From assembly GCA_002840095.1 (NCBI GenBank), contig PGZL01000013.1, positions 1 through 64,000 on the forward strand: a stretch of DNA of 64,000 bases. The letters run 5' to 3'. Shown piece after piece: positions 8,619 through 17,771 of the stretch. Position 1 is the stretch's first letter, and each line of letters begins with the position of its first letter. The position numbers and the translations under genes are program-made. The notes beneath the pieces were generated by a model. The model saw only the letters and a list, made by a program, of their open reading frames with translations, was not told the DNA's origin and made no database searches. Source of the DNA: Gammaproteobacteria bacterium HGW-Gammaproteobacteria-1 (GTDB lineage Bacteria; Pseudomonadota; Gammaproteobacteria; Thiohalomonadales; Thiohalomonadaceae).

Positions 8619-9035
8619 CTACACGTCGTCGGTATCCATCTGGCCGCTGAGGCGGCGGCGCACGTGGGACCACGACAGGCCGGTACTGATCACCAGCGCC
8701 AGCAGGGTCAGGATCAGGTAGGTGATGACGCGGACGTTGTCGGCGGCGATGAGGCCCATGTCCACCACCAGCCACAGCAGGGTGCCGAAGAAGGCGGTGG
8801 CCAGCACCAGGCCCACCGCGCCGAGGGAGCGCAGGGCGGCGCGAATGTAGATGGCCCAGCCGACGACGAGGGCGACGCCGACGAAGGCCTCGAAGGCGGT
8901 GACCGCAGGGAAGTTGTGCTTGACCCAGTGGAAGTAGGAGTAGCCTTCCGGGTTGTAGGTGGAAAATACCAGCACCAGGCCGGCGACGAAGCGCAGCAGG
9001 AAACCGCGCCACCCGATATCGATGCTTTTGGCCAT
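8619..9035 (-). CDS. DUF6524-like integral membrane protein
   Basis: A 138-residue inner-membrane protein with about four hydrophobic helices. The N-terminus (MAKSIDIGWRGFLLRFV, then TYNPEGYSYFHW) matches the small membrane family DUF6524 by recognition. The function is unknown. The stop codon abuts the convergent radical SAM gene with no gap. The start at 9035 is supported by the family N-terminus. Confidence 0.8.
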   Translation of the reverse strand: MAKSIDIGWRGFLLRFVAGLVLVFSTYNPEGYSYFHWVKHNFPAVTAFEAFVGVALVVGWAIYIRAALRSLGAVGLVLATAFFGTLLWLVVDMGLIAADNVRVITYLILTLLALVISTGLSWSHVRRRLSGQMDTDDV

Positions 9036-9150
9036 GAAATCTCCCGCCCCTCTGCGCCGCGGCCGCCCCGTCGGCGGCCTGTCCATGGACAGCGATGTTA
9101 GCAGATGCCGATGGTGACGGACTGCCATCGGCCGCTGCTATGATTCCTCC

Positions 9151-9531
9151 ATGGCCCCCGTCATCACCACCCCGGATTTCCGCACCGCCGCCCTGCCGGT
9201 CGAAGGGAAGTTCGTCCATCTCTCCTGGCGCGACAACGAGTACCTGCTGTTTGCCGCCGCCGCCCAGCACAAATACCACAACCAGATGGTGGCGCAGTTT
9301 CTCGGCAACCACGGCATCCGCCACCGCTGGATCGGCGGCGACCGGCTGGAATGGGACGACGCCGGCCTGGCGGTGCGCGGCGGCGGTCGCTTCCGCCTCG
9401 ACCCGGCGGCGCGGCAGCTGTACCTGTGGGACCGCTCCACCGCCTACGGACCCTTCGATCCGGCCGCCGTGCGGGCGCGGCTGGAGGCCGACGGCCCCTG
9501 GCCCGGATTCGCCCTGCGGTTCGGGCCATAA
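9151..9531 (+). CDS. Hypothetical protein (126 aa)
   Basis: A soluble 126-residue protein with the segments HLSWRDNEYLLFAAAAQHKYHNQMVAQFL and WDRSTAYGPFDP. No signal peptide, membrane helix or known catalytic motif is visible. I do not recognise the family. It ends just before a G/C-rich hairpin whose U-run lies on the other strand. Confidence 0.65.
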   Translation: MAPVITTPDFRTAALPVEGKFVHLSWRDNEYLLFAAAAQHKYHNQMVAQFLGNHGIRHRWIGGDRLEWDDAGLAVRGGGRFRLDPAARQLYLWDRSTAYGPFDPAAVRARLEADGPWPGFALRFGP

Positions 9532-9532
9532 A

Positions 9533-9563
9533 AAAGGCCCGGGGGGTTCCCCCCCGGGCCCGG
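9533..9563 (-). terminator. Intrinsic terminator of the DsrC/TusE-like gene
   Basis: A strong GGCCCGGGGGG / CCCCCCGGGCC hairpin. On the minus strand it is followed by a run of six U residues, and it sits about 20 nt past the stop codon of the DsrC/TusE-like gene. The A-run rather than a T-run on the plus strand argues that it mainly serves the minus-strand gene. Confidence 0.8.
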
Positions 9564-9585
9564 GACTGCTTGCTCCGTCCGGATA

Positions 9586-9879
9586 TCAGACGCAACCGGT
9601 GGGCTTGGGCAGGCCGCCGTACTTGGTGATCGGCTTCATCGGGCCGGTCAGCCACAGCTTGAACATTTCCTTCTGGTCCGCTTCAAGGTACTTGGAGAAC
9701 TTGCGGATCGGCGGAACCGAACCGAACTCCTCGTAATACTCGCGGGCCTTCAGGATCTGTTCCCACTTCGTGTCGTCCAGCTCGATGCCGTCGGCCTCGG
9801 CCATGGCACGTCCGATTTCCGGGGTCCAGATGTTCATGTTCGTGAGGTAACCGTCACCGTCGCGATCTGGCAGTTGCAT
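9586..9879 (-). CDS. DsrC/TusE-family sulfur-carrier protein
   Basis: A 97-residue protein of the DsrC/TusE/DsvC family, small carriers that pass persulfide sulfur through a conserved C-terminal cysteine. The family core FGSVPPIRKFSKYL is present, and the C-terminus GLPKPTGCV carries the penultimate cysteine. The second cysteine, found about ten residues earlier in true DsrC, is absent, so it is closer to TusE or to a DsrC paralogue. It is a single-gene unit with its own promoter (9965-9994), ribosome-binding site (GGAGGG) and terminator. Confidence 0.9.
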   Translation of the reverse strand: MQLPDRDGDGYLTNMNIWTPEIGRAMAEADGIELDDTKWEQILKAREYYEEFGSVPPIRKFSKYLEADQKEMFKLWLTGPMKPITKYGGLPKPTGCV

Positions 9880-9964
9880 AGGATTCACCCTCCATATAGT
9901 TGATCTAAGACTGCAAAGGCCGCCGTAACCCGGCGCCCTCATACCTGAGTAACGTTGTTGGTTA

Positions 9965-9994
9965 TTAAAGCAAATACCTTGCTGGGTGGTCAAG
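9965..9994 (-). promoter_or_regulatory. Sigma-70-type promoter of the DsrC/TusE-like gene
   Basis: On the minus strand a -35 TTGACC (9989-9994) and a -10 TTTAAT (9965-9970) are separated by 18 bp; each differs from consensus by one base. The leader to the start at 9879 would be about 80 nt. The promoter is in an A+T-rich patch unusual for this window. Confidence 0.6.
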
Positions 9995-10009
9995 TATTAT
10001 TTTGACAAA

Positions 10010-10915
10010 TCACAGGCTCAGGAAATGGCGCAGCATGCGCTCACGCAACGCCGGCTCCGGCAAGGGGGACTGGGCACCCCCCATGTTCTCCTCCATATGG
10101 GCCACCCGGGAGGTAGCCGGAATGGCACAGGTGACGGCGGGGTGTGACACTGCAGAGCGCAGGAAAAACTGGGCCCAGTTGGCGCAGCCTGCCTCCGCCG
10201 CCCACGGCGGCAGCGCCTTGCCGCGTACGGCAGGGAACAGCCCGCCGCCATCGAAGGGCCGGTTGGCGATGACCGCGATGCCGCGCTCCTGCGCCAGGGG
10301 CAGCAGGCGCGCCTCCGCCTCGCGATCCCGCACGTTGTAGGTAAGTTGCACGAAGTCCAGCGCACGGCTGCGCATGATGCGCTCCAGCTCGGCATGGCGG
10401 CGGCCATGGGAGGTGGTGACACCCAGATAGCGGATGCGCCCGACCGCCTTCCATTCCTGCAAGGTCTCCAGGTGGGCCTCCCAATCCAGCAGGTTGTGCA
10501 CCTGCATCAGGTCGAACCGGGCCACGCCCCACAGCCGCCGCGAGGCCTCCATCTGATGCGCCCCCAGCCAGCGGCCCGGCGTCCACACCTTGCTCGCCGC
10601 GAACAGCTGCGACGGCCGCCCCAGGCGGGTCAGGCCCTCGCCGATGACCTCTTCGGCACGGCCGTACATGGGGGAGGAATCGATCAGCCGGCCGCCGAGG
10701 GCGAAGAAGATCTCCAGCACCTGCGTGCGCTGCTCCCGTTCGCCGGGTAGCCTGCCCACGTCGAAGGTGAGCCAGCTGCCCATGCCGATCACCGGCAGCG
10801 TCTCGCCGGACGACGGGATGGGCTTCTCCGCCACCGCCGTGGCCCTTGCCGGCCCCAGCGCCGCCAGGCCGAGCAGGCCGCCGCCGAGGCGCAGGAACCC
10901 GCGACGCGAAGTCAT
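10010..10915 (-). CDS. Tat-exported aldo/keto reductase
   Basis: A 301-residue NADPH-dependent-type aldo/keto reductase with a twin-arginine signal (SRRGFLRLGG) and an Ala-rich cleavage region near residue 25, so it probably works in the periplasm. The catalytic tetrad is visible: Asp and Tyr in DSSPMYGRAEEVIG, Lys in ASKVW, and His in MQVHNLLDW. The substrate is unknown. It follows the dienelactone hydrolase gene on the same strand, separated by repeat D2. Confidence 0.88.
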   Translation of the reverse strand: MTSRRGFLRLGGGLLGLAALGPARATAVAEKPIPSSGETLPVIGMGSWLTFDVGRLPGEREQRTQVLEIFFALGGRLIDSSPMYGRAEEVIGEGLTRLGRPSQLFAASKVWTPGRWLGAHQMEASRRLWGVARFDLMQVHNLLDWEAHLETLQEWKAVGRIRYLGVTTSHGRRHAELERIMRSRALDFVQLTYNVRDREAEARLLPLAQERGIAVIANRPFDGGGLFPAVRGKALPPWAAEAGCANWAQFFLRSAVSHPAVTCAIPATSRVAHMEENMGGAQSPLPEPALRERMLRHFLSL

Positions 10916-10918
10916 AAA

Positions 10919-10985
10919 CCCGTCGCTGAGACGCAGAGACCCGGAGGGTACTCGTTCATGCTCTCTGCGCCTCTGTGTCGAGGGT
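10919..10985. repeat. Family D hairpin element D2
   Basis: Inverted arms CGCTGAGACGCAGAGA (10924-10939) and TCTCTGCGCCTCTGTGTCG (10962-10980) around a 22-nt core. The left arm has diverged from the CGCRGAGR unit. It lies between the start of the aldo/keto reductase gene and the stop of the dienelactone hydrolase gene. Confidence 0.75.
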
Positions 10986-11012
10986 TAGACGTTTCCGGCG
11001 TTCTTTGCGCGG

Positions 11013-11801
<789 letters not shown>

Positions 11802-11906
11802 GTGATTTTCCTCCAGGGGATTATTGGTATCGCACAAGAATAGGCGCCACGACGGCACGCTGCCACGGCGAAAGGCGCGTTCACCCCAAAGGTACAAAGA
11901 ACTTCC

Positions 11907-11983
11907 AACACTTGACGCAGAGACGCGGAGGCGCAGAGAAGGATTTTTCCCCTCTGCGTCTCCGCGTCTCTGCGGCAGGTGTT
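11907..11983. repeat. Family D hairpin element D3
   Basis: A near-perfect palindrome. The left arm (11908-11939) reads CGCAGAGA, CGCGGAGG, CGCAGAGA as 8-nt units, and the right arm (11952-11982) is its inverse. The flanks ACACTTG and CAGGTGT also pair, which extends the stem to about 30 bp. It is intergenic, downstream of the diguanylate cyclase gene. Confidence 0.88.
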
Positions 11984-12015
11984 TGGCTTTTCCCCTGGTG
12001 AGGATGGAGGGTTGT

Positions 12016-13851
12016 TCAGGCGTCGCCGGCGGCGCGGCAGCAGTTGCGGCCGGCGGCCTTGGCGCGGTACATGGCGGCGTCGGCGCGGGCAAACACGCTG
12101 TCCGGTTCGTCGTCGCCGGCAAACACCGCCAGGCCGCAGGAGATGGTGATCAGCACACGCTCGTTGCGGTAGTGGAACTCGCACTTTTCCACCGCCATGC
12201 GGATCTTCTCCGCCACCGTGCGGGCGTGCGCCAGCTCCGTTTCCGGCAACAGGATGACGAACTCCTCGCCGCCGTAGCGGGCGACGAAGTCGGTCTCCCG
12301 CACCTGGCTGGTCAGCAGTTTCGCCACCACCTTGAGCACCTTGTCACCGGCCTGGTGGCCGTAGGTGTCGTTGATCTTCTTGAAGTTGTCCACGTCCCAC
12401 ACGGTGAACACCAGCGGCGCCTGGTAGCGCTTCCAGCGGGCGTATTCCTGGGCGATGCGTTCGTTGTAGGCGAGGCGGTTGTTGATTTCGGTCAGCGGAT
12501 CGATCAGCGCCAGGTTGCGTTCCTGCTGGATGCGTCCGCGCAGCGATTCGGATTCAGCCTCCAGCCGGCGCAGGCGGTCATTGAGTTTCTCCACCTCCCG
12601 CTCGGCGCGCTCGATGCGTTCGTCCTCGGAGCGGCGAAACACGTCCATGTGACGGCGGATGGTGTCGACGCGGTCCTGCACCACGTGCTTCAGCTGATCC
12701 AGATTCTGCGCCCGCTGCACCGACTCCTCGATGCCCTGCACCTGCACCTGCACCAGGGCGCGGCCATCCTCTACCGTGTCGCGGTGCGCAGCCACCGCGC
12801 TTTGCAGATTGTTGTCCAGCTCACGCAGATTTTCGGTGAGCTGCTGGAGGAAGGATTCGATCTCCGCCTTTTCGCTCTGCACGCGGGTGCGCATGGCGGT
12901 AATCAGTTCGGCGATGCGCCCCAGCATCGGCTCCAGATCGCTGTCGCGCAGGGGCACGGTCAGGGCCGTCTTGATGGCCTCGACCTGGTCATGCAGTTCG
13001 GACGGAACACCCAGCCGCTCCAGCAGCTGCAACAGCACTTCCTGCGGCGATACCGGAATGGAAGCGGGCGGTGCAGCGGGCTCCAGCTGCGCCAGCATTC
13101 CCGCCAAATCGGCAGTCACCCGCTGCAACTCCTCGGCCCGGTGTGCAGCACGCAGCGCACCCGTAATCCCGGCCATCCCCGCTTCCGACGGCGCGACCAC
13201 CGAGGTCAGCAACTGGCCCAGCAGGCTCTTTGCCAGCGCCACACCGTCGTCCGCCGTGCGCGCGGCCGGTGCTGCCGGCGCGGCCTCCACCGAGGGTGCC
13301 TCATCGCGCCTTAACAACCGGCCCAGCAAACCCTTGCCGGCCGCCGGAGCCTCTTCCCCACCGCCCTGCCCGGCCAGCCAGTCGAAGGCCTCGCCGATGA
13401 GGGTGATCAATTCTTGCAGATGGGGCTGGAAATCGCTGTCGGGGGCGGCTGCATCGAGCGCCTTGCCATAGGCCTTGGCCTTGTGGCCGAGTCCGCGCGG
13501 AAAGGTGATGCCGCCGGCGAGGCGGCGCAACACGTCCAGGGGAGCGACCGGCATGCGGCGGCTGCGCCGCTGCTGATCCAGCCGCATCAGATGATCGGAA
13601 AGGGACTGGATCAGGACTTCCAGATCCGCGCTGCTGCTGTTCTTGCGGATGGCGTTGCGCAGCCGATCCAGCTGCTCGTTAAGTCCTTTGTCGCTGTCGT
13701 CCGCCGCCAGGGTCAGGCGCGAAATGCACTGACGCAGCACGTTTTCCGTCTGCCGCCATTCCTTTTCCCTGCGATCGAGCTGCGCCACGCCGTCGTAATA
13801 CTTGCCGCGCCACTGCTCCATCTCGCGCGTTATGCGCTCGTCCTCCGCCAT
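12016..13851 (-). CDS. Diguanylate cyclase (GGDEF domain)
   Basis: A 611-residue cytoplasmic enzyme predicted to make cyclic di-GMP. An N-terminal regulatory region (about 1-280) and a long coiled coil (about 320-440) precede a GGDEF domain whose active-site loop GGEEF is at residues 527-531. The inhibitory site RETD lies five residues before it, so product feedback is expected. There is no membrane segment, so its signal is probably cytoplasmic. It is probably the last gene of dsbA - acetolactate synthase - EEP nuclease - cyclase. Confidence 0.92.
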   Translation of the reverse strand: MAEDERITREMEQWRGKYYDGVAQLDRREKEWRQTENVLRQCISRLTLAADDSDKGLNEQLDRLRNAIRKNSSSADLEVLIQSLSDHLMRLDQQRRSRRMPVAPLDVLRRLAGGITFPRGLGHKAKAYGKALDAAAPDSDFQPHLQELITLIGEAFDWLAGQGGGEEAPAAGKGLLGRLLRRDEAPSVEAAPAAPAARTADDGVALAKSLLGQLLTSVVAPSEAGMAGITGALRAAHRAEELQRVTADLAGMLAQLEPAAPPASIPVSPQEVLLQLLERLGVPSELHDQVEAIKTALTVPLRDSDLEPMLGRIAELITAMRTRVQSEKAEIESFLQQLTENLRELDNNLQSAVAAHRDTVEDGRALVQVQVQGIEESVQRAQNLDQLKHVVQDRVDTIRRHMDVFRRSEDERIERAEREVEKLNDRLRRLEAESESLRGRIQQERNLALIDPLTEINNRLAYNERIAQEYARWKRYQAPLVFTVWDVDNFKKINDTYGHQAGDKVLKVVAKLLTSQVRETDFVARYGGEEFVILLPETELAHARTVAEKIRMAVEKCEFHYRNERVLITISCGLAVFAGDDEPDSVFARADAAMYRAKAAGRNCCRAAGDA

Positions 13852-13905
13852 GGTTTCTCCCTGTCTATTCGCTACGCTGCCGCCCGGCTCGCACCACCCT
13901 GGTCC

Positions 13906-14703
13906 CTAGGACGGCAGATGCACGTCCTCCGGCAGAATGAGTTCCATTGCCACAGGCAAATGGTCCGAACAGGCGTGGTTGACCACATGGCAACTCGACA
14001 CGGACAGTTCCGGCGTCACCAGGATGTGGTCGATGCTGCGGTTCGGGCGCCAGCTTGGAAAGGTGCACTTTTCATCCGTCGGCTCGCACAGCCGCGTCCG
14101 CTGGAACAGGCGGTTCATTTCCGCGCTGCCCGGAGCGCAGTTCATGTCGCCCATCAGAATGGTATGGCGATAGTCGCTCAGCAGCTCGCTGATGAAATCG
14201 AGCTGCAGCAGGCGTGAACGCTGGCCCAGGGCCAGATGGATCAGCATCACCACCAGCGCGGTCTCGCCGTGACCGTAGCGCACCAGCAGGGCGCCGCGTC
14301 CGGGCACCATGCCGGGCAGGCGGTGTTCGGTGACCTCGCTGGGCAAGGTGCGCGACAACAGGCCGTTGCCGTGCTGCGCCAGCTGGCCGAGGTCGCGGTT
14401 GAGCTGATGATGCCAGAAGGGAAAGCCCGCCTTTTGCGCCAGATACTCCGTCATGTGGACGTAGCCGGTGCGGTGCGAGCCCGCGTCCAGCTCCTGCAAC
14501 GCGACGATGTCGAAGTCGGCGATGAGCTGGGCGACGCGATCCAGGTTGCGGAAGCGGCAGCTGGCCGGCAGCAGATGCTTCCAGATGTTGGTGACGTAAT
14601 GATGCGGGCGGCTGCTGCTGATACCCATCTGCACGTTGTAGCTGAGCAGGCGCAGACGGCGCCCGGGCGGCTGCAGATCCGCGTCCAGGAGAGGCTCCGT
14701 CAT
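13906..14703 (-). CDS. Endonuclease/exonuclease/phosphatase-family protein
   Basis: A 265-residue protein with the EEP fold: LSYNVQMG near the N-terminus, LQELDAGS (catalytic Glu), MGDMNCAPGS (Asp-x-Asn) and SDHLPV (Asp-His) at the C-terminus. All residues of the metal-dependent phosphoesterase site are present. It may act on nucleic acid or phospholipid. It starts 7 nt after the acetolactate synthase gene, so the two are in one operon. Confidence 0.9.
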   Translation of the reverse strand: MTEPLLDADLQPPGRRLRLLSYNVQMGISSSRPHHYVTNIWKHLLPASCRFRNLDRVAQLIADFDIVALQELDAGSHRTGYVHMTEYLAQKAGFPFWHHQLNRDLGQLAQHGNGLLSRTLPSEVTEHRLPGMVPGRGALLVRYGHGETALVVMLIHLALGQRSRLLQLDFISELLSDYRHTILMGDMNCAPGSAEMNRLFQRTRLCEPTDEKCTFPSWRPNRSIDHILVTPELSVSSCHVVNHACSDHLPVAMELILPEDVHLPS

Positions 14704-14710
14704 GGCCGCC

Positions 14711-16345
14711 TCAGATGGGGCAGACCATTTCGCCGAGCTTGGCGGTAAGCTTGAGGTTTTCACCATAGTCCACCGGACAGTCGATGATGCTCACGGTATT
14801 GTCGGCCAGCGCCTGCTGCAGGGTCGGCAGCAGATCGGCCACGCGCTCGATGCGATAGCCCTTGGCGCCAAAGGATTCGGCATACTTGATGAAATCGGGA
14901 TTGGTGAAGTCCACATTGGAAGCACGGCCGAACTGGTTCAACTGCTTCCACTTGATCAGGCCGTAACCGTTGTCGCTCCAGATCAATACCACCAGCGACA
15001 GCCCCAGGCGCATTGCCGTTTCGATTTCCTGGCTGTTCATCAGGAAGCCGGCATCACCGGTCACCGCCACCACCTTGCGATCAGGATAGGCCAGTTTGGC
15101 GGCGATGGCGCCGGGCAAGGCGATGCCCATGCTGGCAAAACCGTTGGAAATGATGCAGGTATTGGGATACTCGCAGCGGAACATGCGCGCCATCCACATC
15201 TTGTGCGCGCCCACATCGCAGATGACGGTATCTTCCATGTCCAGCGCAGTACGCAGATCCCAGATGATCTTCTGCGGCTTGACCGGGAAGCTGTCGTCGT
15301 TGCGGCAGCCGGCCATCTCTTCCACCAGCGCGTCGCGCAGCGGGCGCATGCGATGCCCCTGGTGCGGCGTGGCCATCTCGCCGACGCGTACCAGCGAGTG
15401 CTTGATGTCGCCCACCACACCCACCGCCACCGGATAATAGGCATCCACTTCCGCCGGCGTGCTGTCCACGTGCACGATGATGCGGTCACGGGTCGGGTGC
15501 CACAGGTAGGGATGGTATTCCACCAGGTCGTAGCCGACGCAGATGATGACGTCGGCGGTGTCGAAGCCGCAGGTGACGTAATCGCGAGCCTGCAGACCGA
15601 CGCTGCCCAGGGCCAGCGGATTCTTGCCGAACGGTATCACGCCCTTGGCCATGAAGGTGTTGGCCACCGGGATATTGAGCCGTTCGGCGAAATCGGTCAG
15701 TTGCTGCCAGGCCTTGGCGCGCACCACGCCGTTGCCGGCAAGGATCAATGGCGCCTTGGCATTGGAGATCAGCTCCGCCGCGTAGTTCACGCGATCGGCC
15801 GACGGTTCCGGCTGGGATGGATTCTTGACCGGCAGCGGTTCCTCATCCACTTCGTACTTGGCGATGTTTTCCGGGAATTCGATAAACGTCGCGCCGGTTT
15901 TCTCGGTCTGCGCCAGCTTGAACGCTTTGCGCACCACTTCGGGGATCACGTTGGGCGTCAGCAGGCGCGAGGAATACTTGGTGATGGGATGGAACATCAG
16001 TTCCAGGTCCAGTACCTGGTGCGATTCCTTGTGCAGCCGCGTGGTTGCCGCCTGGCCGGCGATGGCCACCAGCGGCGCGTGGTCCATGTTGGCGTCCGCC
16101 ACACCGGTGATCAGGTTGGTGGCGCCGGGACCGAGGGTGGCGAGGCAGACGCCGGCGCGCCCGGTGAGGCGGCCGTAGACGTCGGCCATGAAGGCGGCGC
16201 CCTGTTCGTGGCGCGTGGTAATGAACTTGATGGGCGAATCCTGCAAGGCATCCATCAGGTCGAGGTTTTCCTCGCCGGGGATGCCGAAGATGTATTCGAT
16301 GCCCTCGTTTTCCAGGCACCGGACGAACAGTTGCGCCGCCTTCAT
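14711..16345 (-). CDS. Acetolactate synthase large subunit (AlsS/IlvB family)
   Basis: A 544-residue ThDP enzyme expected to condense two pyruvates to acetolactate. The catalytic Glu47 is in TTRHEQGAAFMAD, and the ThDP-binding motif GDAGFLMNSQEIETA is near residue 440. Length and sequence resemble catabolic, single-subunit acetolactate synthases; no small subunit gene is nearby. It lies 5 nt after dsbA and 7 nt before the EEP gene, an unexpected metabolic enzyme in an envelope-type operon. An oxalyl-CoA decarboxylase-type role is less likely. Confidence 0.88.
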   Translation of the reverse strand: MKAAQLFVRCLENEGIEYIFGIPGEENLDLMDALQDSPIKFITTRHEQGAAFMADVYGRLTGRAGVCLATLGPGATNLITGVADANMDHAPLVAIAGQAATTRLHKESHQVLDLELMFHPITKYSSRLLTPNVIPEVVRKAFKLAQTEKTGATFIEFPENIAKYEVDEEPLPVKNPSQPEPSADRVNYAAELISNAKAPLILAGNGVVRAKAWQQLTDFAERLNIPVANTFMAKGVIPFGKNPLALGSVGLQARDYVTCGFDTADVIICVGYDLVEYHPYLWHPTRDRIIVHVDSTPAEVDAYYPVAVGVVGDIKHSLVRVGEMATPHQGHRMRPLRDALVEEMAGCRNDDSFPVKPQKIIWDLRTALDMEDTVICDVGAHKMWMARMFRCEYPNTCIISNGFASMGIALPGAIAAKLAYPDRKVVAVTGDAGFLMNSQEIETAMRLGLSLVVLIWSDNGYGLIKWKQLNQFGRASNVDFTNPDFIKYAESFGAKGYRIERVADLLPTLQQALADNTVSIIDCPVDYGENLKLTAKLGEMVCPI

Positions 16346-16350
16346 GATGT

Positions 16351-17016
16351 CTACTTGCTGATGGCGGCCGTGCTGGCTGCCTGATGCTCACGGGCGACCA
16401 GATGGTCCACCACATCGAGCATGCCCTGGTAGCTCTGCGCCATGGGGCCGTCGGTGCGGAACTTGCCGGCCACGACCATGGCAGGAACACCGCTGATGCC
16501 GTAGCGCTGGGTCAGGCGCTCGGCCCGGTTCACCTTCACGTCCACGGCAAACGACTTGAAGGTATCCAGGAACTTCTTCTCCTCGACCCCGAATTCGGCA
16601 AAGAAGGTCGCCAGCTGCTGCTCGGTATTCAGGGTGCGCTTCTGCTCGTGGATGGCATGGAACATGGGGGCATGAATCTTGTCGACCACGCCCAGCACCT
16701 CGGCGGTATAGTAGGCGCGGGCATGGAGGCGCCACAGCGCGCTGCTGAATATGGCCGGAATGCGGATGAATTCCACATGGGCCGGCTTGCGCTGCAGCCA
16801 TTCGTGCAGGAAGGGCTCGAAACTGTTGCAGTGGCCGCAGCCGTACCAGAACAGCTCCACCACCTCGACCTTGCCGGCGGCGCTGGGCGCCGGCTCCACC
16901 GGCGTCTCCAGACGGGCGTACTGGAAACCTTCATAAATCTCGTCCGCGGCATGGGCGGTCAGCGCCGCCAGCGGCAGCAACAGCGCCAGGACGACCCGGG
17001 CGACGTACTTTTTCAT
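16351..17016 (-). CDS. dsbA: Periplasmic thiol:disulfide oxidoreductase DsbA
   Basis: A 221-residue DsbA with a signal peptide ending in AHAA. The thioredoxin active site is CGHC at Cys60-Cys63 (E. coli DsbA has CPHC). The cis-proline loop GVPA lies near residue 170. It oxidises cysteines of exported proteins, likely including apocytochromes made nearby. AGGAG upstream supports the start. It is divergent from the cNMP-binding gene and first in a probable four-gene operon. Confidence 0.93.
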   Translation of the reverse strand: MKKYVARVVLALLLPLAALTAHAADEIYEGFQYARLETPVEPAPSAAGKVEVVELFWYGCGHCNSFEPFLHEWLQRKPAHVEFIRIPAIFSSALWRLHARAYYTAEVLGVVDKIHAPMFHAIHEQKRTLNTEQQLATFFAEFGVEEKKFLDTFKSFAVDVKVNRAERLTQRYGISGVPAMVVAGKFRTDGPMAQSYQGMLDVVDHLVAREHQAASTAAISK

Positions 17017-17173
17017 CGTTTTGACTCCTGCTCGAGAGGGCGGACGGGCCGCCTGGTGGTGTTGTAACTATACCTCACGACCGCGGCACGGCTACAGGCT
17101 GGCGGTGGGGCGCGCCTTCCCCGCCGGTACCCGGCGTTCTATGCTATGACACAGGCTAAACCGGGGAGTTGCC

Positions 17174-17662
17174 ATGTCTGCGGACAATACCATAAACCTG
17201 ACCGAGTTCCTGAGCCAGCAGTACCTGTGCGAGTCGCTCACCCTGCGCGAGGTGCAGATCCTGCTGGAATTCACCGAACTGGTCACGTTCAAGAAGAACG
17301 CCATCATCGCCGACATCGGCGAGGTGGGCGAGGCGCTGTACTTCATGATCAAGGGTGAAGTGGCACTGATCTACGAGGCGGACGGCCAGTCGGTGGAAAT
17401 CGGCGGCATCAAGGAAGGCGAACTGGTGGGCGAAATGTCCTTCTTCGACCGCGAGCCGCGCTCGGTGCGGCTGCTGGCGAAATCGGCCGACACCCGCCTG
17501 CTGCGCCTGTCCCGCACCCGCTACCAGCGGCTGCGGGTGGAACACCCCTTCATCGCCGTCAACCTGCTGGAACACGCGGTCATCAACCTCGACCACCTGT
17601 TCCGACGGGTAAGCCAGGATGTGGCCACGTTTTCGCGTTACGTGTACGGCGGGAAGAAATAG
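17174..17662 (+). CDS. Cyclic-nucleotide-binding-domain protein without HTH
   Basis: A 162-residue protein made of a single Crp-type cNMP-binding domain: GEVGEALYFMIKGEVALI, then GELVGEMSFFDREPRSV, which is the phosphate-binding cassette. A C-terminal helix follows, but no winged-helix DNA-binding domain. It may be a stand-alone sensor. A GGGGAG ribosome-binding site precedes the ATG. The TAG stop merges with the first bases of repeat A2. Confidence 0.85.
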   Translation: MSADNTINLTEFLSQQYLCESLTLREVQILLEFTELVTFKKNAIIADIGEVGEALYFMIKGEVALIYEADGQSVEIGGIKEGELVGEMSFFDREPRSVRLLAKSADTRLLRLSRTRYQRLRVEHPFIAVNLLEHAVINLDHLFRRVSQDVATFSRYVYGGKK

Positions 17663-17768
17663 ATACAAGAGAAAAGTTACAAGATACAAGTTAAAAACAG
17701 CGTGCGTGTCAGCGCACTCATTCCCTTGTATCTTTGCTCTTTACTCTTGTATCTGACGTTTGTATCTG
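17661..17768. repeat. Family A hairpin element A2
   Basis: The left arm has units GATACAA, GAGAAAA, GTTACAA, GATACAA. The right arm, read inverted, has GATACAA, GAGTAAA, GAGCAAA, GATACAA, GGG. The core is shortened and lies in the opposite orientation to A1. The element fills the gap between the cNMP-binding gene and the convergent ccsA gene and shares bases with the first gene's stop codon. Confidence 0.85.
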
Positions 17769-17771
17769 CCG

